A stretch of DNA of 64,000 nucleotides from Chitinophagaceae bacterium. GTDB lineage: Bacteria; Bacteroidota; Bacteroidia; Chitinophagales; Chitinophagaceae. This document shows positions 54,889-62,447 of the stretch, piece after piece. The position numbers and the translations under genes were made by a program. The stretch lies in contig JAIETM010000003.1 in NCBI GenBank assembly GCA_019745155.1, forward strand, positions 186,001 to 250,000, in the 5' to 3' direction. Position 1 is the stretch's first letter. Each line of letters begins with the position of its first letter. The notes beneath the pieces are model-generated. The model was not told where the DNA came from. It did not search any database and worked only from the letters and a program-made list of their open reading frames with translations.

Positions 54889-55062
54889 TCACTCAATTGT
54901 TTCCACAACAATTAAGGCTCCTGTAGAATCCTCTTTTCCTATAATTTTGCAAACATTTGAATTCTTCTTGTCACATGATGCTTGTTTATCGTCTTCAGCG
55001 AAGACATTTAATGATGCACTAAGAAGAATAAACGTGAATAAAAATAAAAGTCTACTTTTCAT
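54889..55062 (-). CDS. Secreted Cys-pair mini-protein B
   Basis: 57 residues, read by eye. Signal peptide of about 22 residues (MKSRLLFLFTFILLSASLNV, then FA), mature part about 35 residues, acidic. Cys30 and Cys38 (C-x7-C) sit in SCDKKNSNVCKIIG, then STGALIVVE. It shares the ungapped motif CDxxNx3CxIx6TGxLI with mini-protein A. The start overlaps the stop of A by one base (TAATG), so translation is coupled. It resembles in layout the NVEALA-type or other small Cys peptides of Bacteroidota but lacks the NVEALA motif. Function unknown. Confidence 0.82.
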   Translation of the reverse strand: MKSRLLFLFTFILLSASLNVFAEDDKQASCDKKNSNVCKIIGKEDSTGALIVVETIE

Positions 55063-55256
55063 TAATCAATTTTTTGAACTGTTGTAGTAATTAATTTACC
55101 TGTACCCTCACCTACGTTTGTGATAACACAGCGACTCTCATTGGAGGCATCACAAGTTGTAGTAGTTACTGTTCCGCCACCTTCTTCTGATGCCATAACA
55201 ATTGTAACTGCTCCGACGAGAAAGAGCGTAGATAGAAAAAGTTTCGTTGTTTTCAT
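55062..55256 (-). CDS. Secreted Cys-pair mini-protein A
   Basis: 64 residues. Signal peptide MKTTKLFLSTLFLVGAVTIV (cleavage near VMA-SEE), mature part about 42 residues with a Thr-rich stretch. Cys35 and Cys43 (C-x7-C) sit in TCDASNESRCVITN, and TGKLI follows nine residues after the second Cys. The same motif at the same spacing occurs in mini-protein B, so they are paralogues. It is the first gene of the minus-strand AT-rich operon and is divergent from the response regulator. Function unknown. Confidence 0.82.
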   Translation of the reverse strand: MKTTKLFLSTLFLVGAVTIVMASEEGGGTVTTTTCDASNESRCVITNVGEGTGKLITTTVQKID

Positions 55257-55650
55257 TTTACATTTTTTTTAATTATTATTACTCATTAGGTTGAGTACCC
55301 CTACAGTTTATAAGTGTCTGTAACACCCTAGGCCTAAGAAATTATAATAGTTTATCAGGTTCAATTCATCTCAATTCTATTAGTAAAATCAAATAACATA
55401 GATTAAAACCTTTTAAAATTTTTCTAACAGGCAAATCAGTTTAGAAAAAATAATTCATGTATTGATATAAATTAACTGGTAGAAGTGCTTCCAAGATTCT
55501 CAAAATTATTTTTACACTCTTTTAAAAAAAGGGGTATATGCCCCTTTTTTGTTATACAACCTATAGCTATAAAAAAATGGAATACCTAGAAATTTCATAT
55601 GCATATATTCGTCGACCCCTTTGAAATTTTTGCCAAGCAAAATAAATGTT
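55257..55650. other. Divergent intergenic region of the AT-rich island
   Basis: 394 bases without a recognisable coding sequence. It holds the promoters of the mini-protein operon and of the response regulator, a terminator hairpin (55524-55550) and an 11-base CCTAGGCCTAA element (55327-55337) whose core recurs at 56377. No exact TAnnTTTG box was found on either side; TATATTCG near 55604 is a one-mismatch match for the regulator. Confidence 0.6.
55524..55550. terminator. Terminator hairpin with no annotated gene before it
   Basis: Stem AAAAAAGGGG/CCCCTTTTTT with loop TATATG. It can work on either strand. No ORF ends nearby, so it may close a small RNA or act as an attenuator in a leader. Confidence 0.72.
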
Positions 55651-56283
55651 ATGGCAAACTTTTTTATTATTGATGATCATTTCCTTATGCTAGAAGGCTT
55701 GCGGACTTTTCTCTTGTCTTTTAGCAACTTTAAAGTTGACAGGATATATCAATCTCCATTAAAAGCCTTAAGTGAAATTGATAAAGTTGACACAAGCGAC
55801 TTTATATTTATAATTGATATTAAAATGAATGAACTAAGTGGAATCGATATAATCTCAATTTTAAACCGTAAGAATACAAATACCAAAATAATTGCTTTCT
55901 CATTTTGTTCCGAAAGAGAAACTATTTATGAAGCAATTAGGGCTGGAGCATTGGCTTATGTCACTGAATCTCAAATTGCTGAAGAACTTCTGAATGCAAT
56001 TTCCTATGTTTCAAAAGGGGAATATTATTATAATAATCTTTTCAATTTAGAAGATCACTTAAGGATTAATAATACAACCGCCTTTAACATTAGTGAAAGA
56101 GAATTTGAATTCATCAAACTTAATGCATCAGATTTAACATATAAAGAAATCGCTAAAAATATGAACTTATCAATAAAAACAATTGAGAATTATAGAGATA
56201 ACTTATATGGCAAATTTAAATGTAAGACAAGAACTGGTCTAGTAGTGGAATCATTCAAAAGACGACTTATTAACCCTATGTAA
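55651..56283 (+). CDS. LuxR/NarL-type response regulator, receiver lysine replaced
   Basis: 210 residues from the ATG at 55651. Receiver domain with acidic pair D8-D9 and phospho-acceptor D56 (FIFIIDIKMNELSG), switch Ser84. At the usual GYLxKD site the sequence is AYVTES, so the conserved lysine is Glu106. The C-terminal HTH (about 150-205) is typical: ISEREFEFIKLNASDLTYKE, IAKNMNLSIKTIENYRDNLY. No histidine kinase gene is in the window. It is divergent from the mini-protein operon, which it may regulate. Confidence 0.9.
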   Translation: MANFFIIDDHFLMLEGLRTFLLSFSNFKVDRIYQSPLKALSEIDKVDTSDFIFIIDIKMNELSGIDIISILNRKNTNTKIIAFSFCSERETIYEAIRAGALAYVTESQIAEELLNAISYVSKGEYYYNNLFNLEDHLRINNTTAFNISEREFEFIKLNASDLTYKEIAKNMNLSIKTIENYRDNLYGKFKCKTRTGLVVESFKRRLINPM

Positions 56284-56455
56284 TTAATTGTATGTAAAAT
56301 CATTGTAATACACAAGTTTAAAAACTAACACTTAAAAATCTTTAATTTCATCAAGGCTAATTCCAACAGCTTTTAACCTAGGCCTTATTTAATTTTATTA
56401 CTTCGTAAATCAATACTAAGATTTTTATTATTCCTCACTCTATAAATATATAAAG

Positions 56456-57136
56456 TCATTCTATTATACAATTTAAAATCACCGAAGCAGGTTTACCTGT
56501 TTTAGGATGCAGGGGCTCTTGCATTGATTGTATATGATAGCCGCAGTGAAGAAATAAAGCCAACCAATCTTCCAGCGTTCTGAAATACCAAGGATGTGCA
56601 TCTTTGAAATCGCTGGAGAAGCCGGCCCAGCTGCCTTCGCGCCAGCCACTTTGGTAAGGTAAATCACCACAAGCCACAACTGGATGCAATGTTTGAATCA
56701 CCAAATGACCACCTTCTGTAATATGCTTGCGCAGGGTTTCTAATAAGTCACGCACCAATTCATCACCAAACAAAGCAAAATTGATCGCAATCAAATTGTA
56801 TTGCGCATCATGCAATGCACCTGCAATGATGTCTTGATAACTGGCTACTGTGTAATCAATAGCTGTCGATAAATTCTTTGCTGCATCAATTAACGCAGGA
56901 ATCGCATCCACCCCTTTGATACTGGCTTGTGGCAGTTCAGCTTTCAAAGCCCGACTCAACCACCCTTCGCCACAACCCAAGTCCAATACAGAAGCTGGTT
57001 GTAATTTGGTAATGGCTTGTACAATTGCTGCATTCGTTACCAATTGTCTGCTTTCAATGGCTTTGTCTGCAATGGCTTTGCTCCAAGGTGCAGCATTTAC
57101 CTGCCAGCTATCGAGTATGGATTGTTCTGTTTGCAT
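56456..57136 (-). CDS. Class I SAM-dependent methyltransferase
   Basis: 226 residues. SAM-binding motif SVLDLGCGEGWLSRALKAEL, then IKGVDAIPALIDAAKN and YNLIAINFALFGDELVRDLL. The C-terminal part QSGWREGSWAGFSSDF is variable. The methyl acceptor is unknown. Its ATG overlaps the stop of the pterin dehydratase gene (TAATG), so the two are coupled. Base composition returns to that of the rest of the window here. Confidence 0.87.
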   Translation of the reverse strand: MQTEQSILDSWQVNAAPWSKAIADKAIESRQLVTNAAIVQAITKLQPASVLDLGCGEGWLSRALKAELPQASIKGVDAIPALIDAAKNLSTAIDYTVASYQDIIAGALHDAQYNLIAINFALFGDELVRDLLETLRKHITEGGHLVIQTLHPVVACGDLPYQSGWREGSWAGFSSDFKDAHPWYFRTLEDWLALFLHCGYHIQSMQEPLHPKTGKPASVILNCIIE

Positions 57137-57369
57137 TATTGCACTAAAGCATCAATACGCTTGGCCAATGTTCTATCCAAATCTGTTACCACATTGCCTG
57201 CATCATGCGTGCTTAACCAGATCTCTACTTTGTTCCACACATTGGTCCACAAAGGATGGTGATTCAATTTCTCTGCTTCAATCGCCACGCGAGTCATGAA
57301 AGCAAATGCTTCTGAGAAATCGGCAAATTCAAATTTTCGGTAGAGGGTATTGTTGACTTCGGACCACAT
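57136..57369 (-). CDS. phhB: 4a-hydroxytetrahydrobiopterin dehydratase
   Basis: 77 residues, slightly short for the family. Recognised by [29 protein letters not shown] (the pterin-binding histidines) and the ending [20 protein letters not shown]. The enzyme recycles pterin cofactor after phenylalanine hydroxylation. No phhA is in the window. It is followed directly by the methyltransferase. Confidence 0.9.
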   Translation of the reverse strand: MWSEVNNTLYRKFEFADFSEAFAFMTRVAIEAEKLNHHPLWTNVWNKVEIWLSTHDAGNVVTDLDRTLAKRIDALVQ

Positions 57370-57479
57370 GGGACAATGATTGAATGAGTGAATGATAGAA
57401 TGATAGGATACTATTACATCGAATATACGAACAAGTTGACTCGGTAAAACTACGCAGGCAAATGTTGTATATTTGGTAA

Positions 57480-57773
57480 GTGAAACATTTGGACGACATA
57501 TTACATGTTTTGCAGGAAGCCAAAAGCGAACTCAAAGATCGATTCTTTGTGCGTAGCATCGGTGTGTTCGGCTCTGCCGTTCGGGACGATTTTTCCCCTA
57601 GCTCAAGCGATATCGACATTCTCGTTGACTTCAGCAAACCAGTCGGTATCGAGTTTATTGACCTGGCGAACTTTCTTGAAACGAAGTTTCAACGAAAAAT
57701 TGATCTTGTTTCTAAGAACGGAGTAAAACCCGTCTATCTGAAACAAATTGAAAATGAAGTGATTTATGTCTAA
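57480..57773 (+). CDS. mntA: MntA-type nucleotidyltransferase antitoxin
   Basis: 97 residues from a GTG at 57480; an in-frame TAA directly precedes it, so no earlier start exists. The minimal nucleotidyltransferase motif is [20 protein letters not shown] with the GS(x)10DxD layout, followed by LVDFSKP. It pairs with the HepT gene (8-base overlap) as a type VII toxin-antitoxin system, in which MntA modifies a HepT tyrosine with AMP. A TATATTTG box lies only five bases before the GTG, so the transcript may be leaderless. Confidence 0.88.
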   Translation: MKHLDDILHVLQEAKSELKDRFFVRSIGVFGSAVRDDFSPSSSDIDILVDFSKPVGIEFIDLANFLETKFQRKIDLVSKNGVKPVYLKQIENEVIYV

Positions 57774-58098
57774 GCGGGATACAAAACTGCTCCTTGAAGA
57801 CATGATTAATAGTGCAGAGAAAATTCTCGCATATACGAAAGACTTTACATTCGAATCCTTCATCAAGGATGATAAAACGATTGATGCTGTTATCAGAAAT
57901 TTTGAAATAATTGGTGAAGCTGCAAACAGATTACCAGAATCATTTAAAGAACAACACACTAATATTGACTGGCATAGAATCAGAGGATTCAGAAATAGAA
58001 TCGTTCACGATTACATGGGTATAGACTTCAGTATTGTTTGGCAAATCAAGGAAAGCTTTCTTCCTGAAACTATTCATCAGCTTAGACAGCTGGTCTAA
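57766..58098 (+). CDS. hepT: HepT-type RNase toxin
   Basis: 110 residues. HEPN signature RNRIVHDYMGID (Rx4HxY), preceded by IIGEAANRLPESFKEQHTNI and DWHRIRGF. In characterised pairs HepT is an RNase whose tyrosine is AMPylated by MntA. The gene overlaps mntA by 8 bases, so the pair is translationally coupled. It ends four bases before the convergent IPExxxVDY gene. Confidence 0.9.
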   Translation: MSKRDTKLLLEDMINSAEKILAYTKDFTFESFIKDDKTIDAVIRNFEIIGEAANRLPESFKEQHTNIDWHRIRGFRNRIVHDYMGIDFSIVWQIKESFLPETIHQLRQLV

Positions 58099-58102
58099 TT
58101 TT

Positions 58103-58546
58103 TCAAAACACCATATTCCCCTTGTTGCGGATCATTTCGTTGGTGAGCTCAGTAACCATTTGAATGCCTTGTAAGCTTTTTACGGATTGAATGATCCAAC
58201 CACAGCGCTCATCATCCACCCAATCGCCCTTCATGAGCCACAGAAAATCCATATGCCTGAACTCGGGCAGCAGGTATTCACCATCACAATGGTTATGATA
58301 GAGATAATGGGTAAGAAAACTGTTCTTCTCCTTGGATTCGTAAATAGAGAAATAATAGCGGCGGTCTTTTTTGCGTAAGTGAATCTCAATCTCCGGATTC
58401 ATCCGAAACTGAAAGCCCAGCAGTTTATTCACCTGCAGGCAGAACTGGTAATTCTTCATAGAACCCATAATGCCCAGAAGGCGGGTTTCTTCAAAAAAGT
58501 CCTCATTCAGTTCTTCAATATCCAGAATCAGCTTAGACGTGGCCAT
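58103..58546 (-). CDS. IPExxxVDY family protein
   Basis: 147 residues from the ATG at 58546. The family motif appears as LLPEFRHMDFLWLMKG (the normal IPExxxVDY with conservative changes). A small protein of unknown function that is nearly universal in Bacteroidota. It follows the M28 peptidase start region by one base gap. Confidence 0.82.
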   Translation of the reverse strand: MATSKLILDIEELNEDFFEETRLLGIMGSMKNYQFCLQVNKLLGFQFRMNPEIEIHLRKKDRRYYFSIYESKEKNSFLTHYLYHNHCDGEYLLPEFRHMDFLWLMKGDWVDDERCGWIIQSVKSLQGIQMVTELTNEMIRNKGNMVF

Positions 58547-58547
58547 A

Positions 58548-60197
58548 CTAGAATTCAACGTCGAATTCCAGCTCTTCATTGCCTCGTTTCACTTTTAATT
58601 TTGTCTTATCGCCTTTTTTGAACTTAGAAAGACTCTGCATATAGCTCTGCACATCTACAAATTTGTAATCGCCCAGCTGCAGCAACACATCCCCTGCTTT
58701 CAAGCCCAGCTTATCTGCCAACTTACCGGGACTTGCACCATCAATACGCATACCCGTGCCGCTATAGCCATAATCGGGCACTACACCCAAACTTACCGTA
58801 AATCGGGTGGCACGGCCCATTTGTGGTTCTGCTGTTTTGGTAAAAGCTAATTTGCCTTTATCATCTGCTTTGGCAATCACTTCATACACCAATCGTACAA
58901 TGTCTTTTTGTCCGTCGTAATTGATCTTATCCCAATCATCGGTGGCTTTGTGGTAATCACTATGACTGCCGGTAAACAGGAAAAGCACCGGAATATCTTT
59001 TCTGTAGAATGAAGCATGATCACTTGGGCCGCTGCCCGTGCTGTCAAACTTCACCAATAAAGGCGTGCTGATAGAAGAGAACAATTGTCCCCACAAAGGC
59101 GAAGTGCCATAACCACCAATCACCAGTTTGCGGGCAGTATCGTAACGGCCCACCATATCCATATTGATCATGTAATTGGGTGTGATGGTGGCTGTAGGTT
59201 TTTCCAACCAATACTTAGAACCAAATAGGCCTAACTCTTCACCAGAGAAATGCATGAAGAGATAATTGTTGTTCTTAGGACTTGATTGCTTCAGCAGTTT
59301 GGCCAGTTCCAGCAAAGCTGCTGTACCGCTGGCATTATCATCTGCACCATTGTGCACCACAGCACCCGCTTGCGGATCTGTCTGGTTGCCGTCTTCCCCA
59401 AAACCCAGGTGATCATAGTGCGCACCAAGAATCACGGTATTGGGTGCACCGTTATCGATGAATGCAATCACATTATGGCCATTGCGTTTTTTCTCTTCGA
59501 GTTTCACGGCAATATCCAATTGCAAAGTGCTGGTTTGATCAGTGAAATATTTTTTACTACCCGCTTTGGTTACATACAGCACCGGAATGCTGGTTGCAGC
59601 TGATTGATCATTCTTATTGAATTGAATATTGTCCACCTGCTCACCTGAATTCCAAAGAATTAATGCCAAAGCACCACGTGATGCCGCACGCTGCGCCTCT
59701 TTCTTAATCGCTTCTTCGATATCAAAATGCGGATTGCTCTTATTCTCTTCCAACCAATCGCGCACATCTTTAAACCATGGATGGTCTTTTTCATTTAATG
59801 ACACAGCAGCTGAACTCTGTACTGCTCCAGCACCACTATATGCCAATGGGAAGAACTCAGTAGTCAGTTGCATGGGCTGTCCGTTCACCACCAATTTGGT
59901 AGGTGCAACTGCTTGTTTGCCCTCATTGATTTCAAAGCTTTGCACATAACCATCGCTGCCCTTAGGCGCAATGCCCATTTGCTGGTATTGCTGTACAAGA
60001 TATTGCATGGCCATTTCCTCACCCTTGGTGCCTGTGCGGCGACCTTCCAGCTTATCATCAGCCAGATATTGCACATGGGTTTTCAAGCCGGCAACAATGG
60101 CCGCACTTTGCTTGGCCGCTTCACGGGCTTTTTTACGTTTACTCTGGGCAATAGTTAGGACGGGGATGAGCAGCAGGATGAGCGCAAATTTCTTCAT
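58548..60197 (-). CDS. M28-family metallopeptidase with PA and PDZ domains
   Basis: 549 residues. Signal peptide MKKFALILLLIPVLTIAQ, an N-terminal YLADDKLEGRRTGTKGEEMA block, a PA-like insert (about 120-235), the M28 zinc domain with LGAHYDHLGFGEDGN, HNGADDNASGTAALLELAKL, HFSGEELGLFGSKYW and DHASFYRKDIPVLFLFTG, and a C-terminal PDZ domain (about 455-549: SPGKLADKLGLKAGDVLLQL). It cleaves amino acids from peptides in the periplasm or outside. It is divergent from feoB. Confidence 0.93.
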   Translation of the reverse strand: MKKFALILLLIPVLTIAQSKRKKAREAAKQSAAIVAGLKTHVQYLADDKLEGRRTGTKGEEMAMQYLVQQYQQMGIAPKGSDGYVQSFEINEGKQAVAPTKLVVNGQPMQLTTEFFPLAYSGAGAVQSSAAVSLNEKDHPWFKDVRDWLEENKSNPHFDIEEAIKKEAQRAASRGALALILWNSGEQVDNIQFNKNDQSAATSIPVLYVTKAGSKKYFTDQTSTLQLDIAVKLEEKKRNGHNVIAFIDNGAPNTVILGAHYDHLGFGEDGNQTDPQAGAVVHNGADDNASGTAALLELAKLLKQSSPKNNNYLFMHFSGEELGLFGSKYWLEKPTATITPNYMINMDMVGRYDTARKLVIGGYGTSPLWGQLFSSISTPLLVKFDSTGSGPSDHASFYRKDIPVLFLFTGSHSDYHKATDDWDKINYDGQKDIVRLVYEVIAKADDKGKLAFTKTAEPQMGRATRFTVSLGVVPDYGYSGTGMRIDGASPGKLADKLGLKAGDVLLQLGDYKFVDVQSYMQSLSKFKKGDKTKLKVKRGNEELEFDVEF

Positions 60198-60216
60198 AAC
60201 GGTTACTTAGCGGGTA

Positions 60217-60224
60217 CAAATGTA
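60217..60224 (-). promoter_or_regulatory. Putative -7 box (TACATTTG) of the M28 peptidase gene
   Basis: TACATTTG on the minus strand, 19 bases before the ATG at 60197. No TTG at the expected spacing. Confidence 0.4.
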
Positions 60225-60312
60225 GCAAGCTGCTCCGCATTACGGTAATGGGAAGGTAAAATTGCGGCAGATTCGTTTCCCAATCTCGTAAGCAAGCGCT
60301 ACAGGGTGCGGT

Positions 60313-60320
60313 TACATTTG
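60313..60320 (+). promoter_or_regulatory. Putative -7 box (TACATTTG) of feoB
   Basis: Exact TAnnTTTG match ending nine bases before the ATG at 60330, implying a very short leader. Confidence 0.4.
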
Positions 60321-60329
60321 CAGACTTTA

Positions 60330-62447
60330 ATGACAGCTTCCAAACTGGTACATATCGCCCTCGTGGGTAACCCCAATAGTGGTAAGACATCGCTATTCAA
60401 CGCCCTCACCGGTTTGAACCAGAAAGTGGGCAATTTTCCCGGCGTTACGGTTGATAAGAAAACAGGCGCGCTGGATTTTGAAGATGGAGAACAAGCTGTC
60501 TTGATTGATTTACCCGGTACGTATAGTTTGTATCCTCGCCGCGGCGATGAATGGGTGGCCTATAAAGTGATGATGGATGCAGACACCGAGATTCATGCTG
60601 ATGCGGTGATTCTCGTGGCCGATGCCAGCAACTTGAAACGTAATCTGCTCTTCTGCAGTCAGATTATCGATTTGAAAGTGCCTGTTGTGGTGGCCCTCAC
60701 CATGAATGATATTGCCCAGCAAAAAGGCATTAAGATTGATTTGATTGGCCTGCAGGCCGAACTAGGTGTGCCGGTGATTCCGGTAAACCCACGCAAGAAC
60801 AAAGGCTTGGCTGCTTTGAAAAAAGCGGTGCAGCAAATCAGCACAGAACAATACAAAGCACCATCACGTGATTTTATTGATGCCAAAGCATTGGCACCTG
60901 CTGCGGTTACGGGCATGCAGAAATTATTTCCCAAGCTGAGTGAATATGCGTCATTGCATTACCTCATCAATCATGAAAACTTTCCGCTGGCAGAGCGTGA
61001 ACAGAGTCTGATTGAAAAACTGGAAGAAGCGCATCAGTTTAGTCCGTCTAAAGTACAGGCGGAAGAAGTAATGCAGCGTTATTCGCGCATCAGACAGATC
61101 ATGCAGAAAAATGTGGTAGAGCCTGATCCGCTGGAGAAGAAACTGTTTACAGACAAACTCGACAATATTTTATTACACCGCACCTGGGGTTATTTGATTT
61201 TATTGGGTGTGTTGTTCTTATTGTTCCAAAGTATTTTCTGGCTGGCCAGTTATCCCATGGATGGGATTGAGTGGGCTTTCCAACAAGTGAGTACGGCATT
61301 GGGCAACAATTTACCTACTGCTTGGTGGAGCGATTTATTGATCAATGGATTGGTGGCAGGTTTGAGTGGGATTCTGGTATTTGTGCCGCAGATCATGATC
61401 TTATTCGGACTGATTACTTTGTTAGAAGATACCGGCTATATGGCGCGTATCAGTTTTTTGAGTGATAAGCTCATGCGCAAAGTAGGTTTGAATGGCAAGA
61501 GCGTAATGCCAATGATCAGTGGTTTTGCTTGTGCTGTGCCGGCCATCATGAGTGCGCGCAATATTGAGAACAGAAAAGAAAGATTGCTCACCATTCTCAT
61601 CACGCCATTGATGAGTTGCAGTGCACGTTTGCCCGTTTTCACCATTTTGATTTCCTTGGTGATTGACGACCATTATTATTTTGGTTTCCTGAGTTTACAG
61701 GGACTGGTGATGATGGCCCTCTATTTGTTGGGTTTAGTGATGGCACTGATCGTGAGTTATATCGCCAAGTTTTTCATTAAGATTCAGGAGAAGAGTTTCT
61801 TCATTCTCGAACTGCCTATTTATCGTGCACCACGCTGGAAGAATGCGGCTATTACTATGGTAGAGAAGGCGCGCATTTTTGTATTTGATGCAGGTAAGGT
61901 TATTATGCTGATCAGTTTATTGTTGTGGTTTCTTAGTAGTTACGGACCGGGCGATAAAATGGAAACAGTTGAAAGCAAGTATGCAGCCATGATTGCTGCT
62001 GCGCCTGCACAAGCAGATTCTTTGAGTAAAGTACAATCAGCTGAACAACTGAAATATTCTTACGCAGGTATTTTAGGTCAGGCAATTGAGCCGGCAATTC
62101 GTCCGCTGGGTTATGACTGGAAAATTGGTATTGCCTTGATCACTTCATTTGCTGCAAGAGAAGTATTTGTGGGCACGATGGCCACCCTCTATAGTGTGGA
62201 AGAAGATGATGATACCTCACTGCGTGAAAAATTACAATCTGCTACCTACGCTGATGGTAGCAAAGTATATACACTGGCAACAGGTTTATCGCTAATGGTC
62301 TTTTATGTATTGGCCATGCAGTGTATGAGTACGCTAGCTGTAGTAAAAAGAGAAACCCGTTCTTGGAAATGGCCGGTGATTCAATTGGTCTACATGACCG
62401 TGCTGGCTTATGTATTGAGCTGGGGCACTTATGTTTTGTTTAGTTAA
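60330..62447 (+). CDS. feoB: Ferrous iron transport protein B
   Basis: 705 residues from the ATG at 60330; a GTG at 60306 is the frame's limit but lies on the promoter box. G domain: G1 GNPNSGKTSLFNALTG, G3 IDLPGTYSLYP, G4 TMND. Helical spacer (about 160-275), then the membrane part with two FeoB gate regions: GYMARISFLSDKLMRKVGLN, VMPMISGFACAVPAIMSARN and SCSARLPVFTILISLV. It imports Fe2+ across the inner membrane. No feoA gene is present or fused. Confidence 0.95.
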   Translation: MTASKLVHIALVGNPNSGKTSLFNALTGLNQKVGNFPGVTVDKKTGALDFEDGEQAVLIDLPGTYSLYPRRGDEWVAYKVMMDADTEIHADAVILVADASNLKRNLLFCSQIIDLKVPVVVALTMNDIAQQKGIKIDLIGLQAELGVPVIPVNPRKNKGLAALKKAVQQISTEQYKAPSRDFIDAKALAPAAVTGMQKLFPKLSEYASLHYLINHENFPLAEREQSLIEKLEEAHQFSPSKVQAEEVMQRYSRIRQIMQKNVVEPDPLEKKLFTDKLDNILLHRTWGYLILLGVLFLLFQSIFWLASYPMDGIEWAFQQVSTALGNNLPTAWWSDLLINGLVAGLSGILVFVPQIMILFGLITLLEDTGYMARISFLSDKLMRKVGLNGKSVMPMISGFACAVPAIMSARNIENRKERLLTILITPLMSCSARLPVFTILISLVIDDHYYFGFLSLQGLVMMALYLLGLVMALIVSYIAKFFIKIQEKSFFILELPIYRAPRWKNAAITMVEKARIFVFDAGKVIMLISLLLWFLSSYGPGDKMETVESKYAAMIAAAPAQADSLSKVQSAEQLKYSYAGILGQAIEPAIRPLGYDWKIGIALITSFAAREVFVGTMATLYSVEEDDDTSLREKLQSATYADGSKVYTLATGLSLMVFYVLAMQCMSTLAVVKRETRSWKWPVIQLVYMTVLAYVLSWGTYVLFS

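Noticed and set aside
54839-54892. Longer N-terminus for the AT-rich lipoprotein (start at 54892)
   Set aside because: It would place a terminator hairpin inside the coding region and bury the lipoprotein signal 19 residues in.
57370-57420. Short GAATGA-type repeats before phhB, considered as a tandem repeat or CRISPR remnant
   Set aside because: Units are 8-9 bases, imperfect and without spacers; it looks like simple low-complexity sequence.
57329-57959. Minus-strand frames across mntA and hepT (102 and 118 codons)
   Set aside because: The plus strand carries recognisable MntA and HepT motifs; the reverse frames have none.
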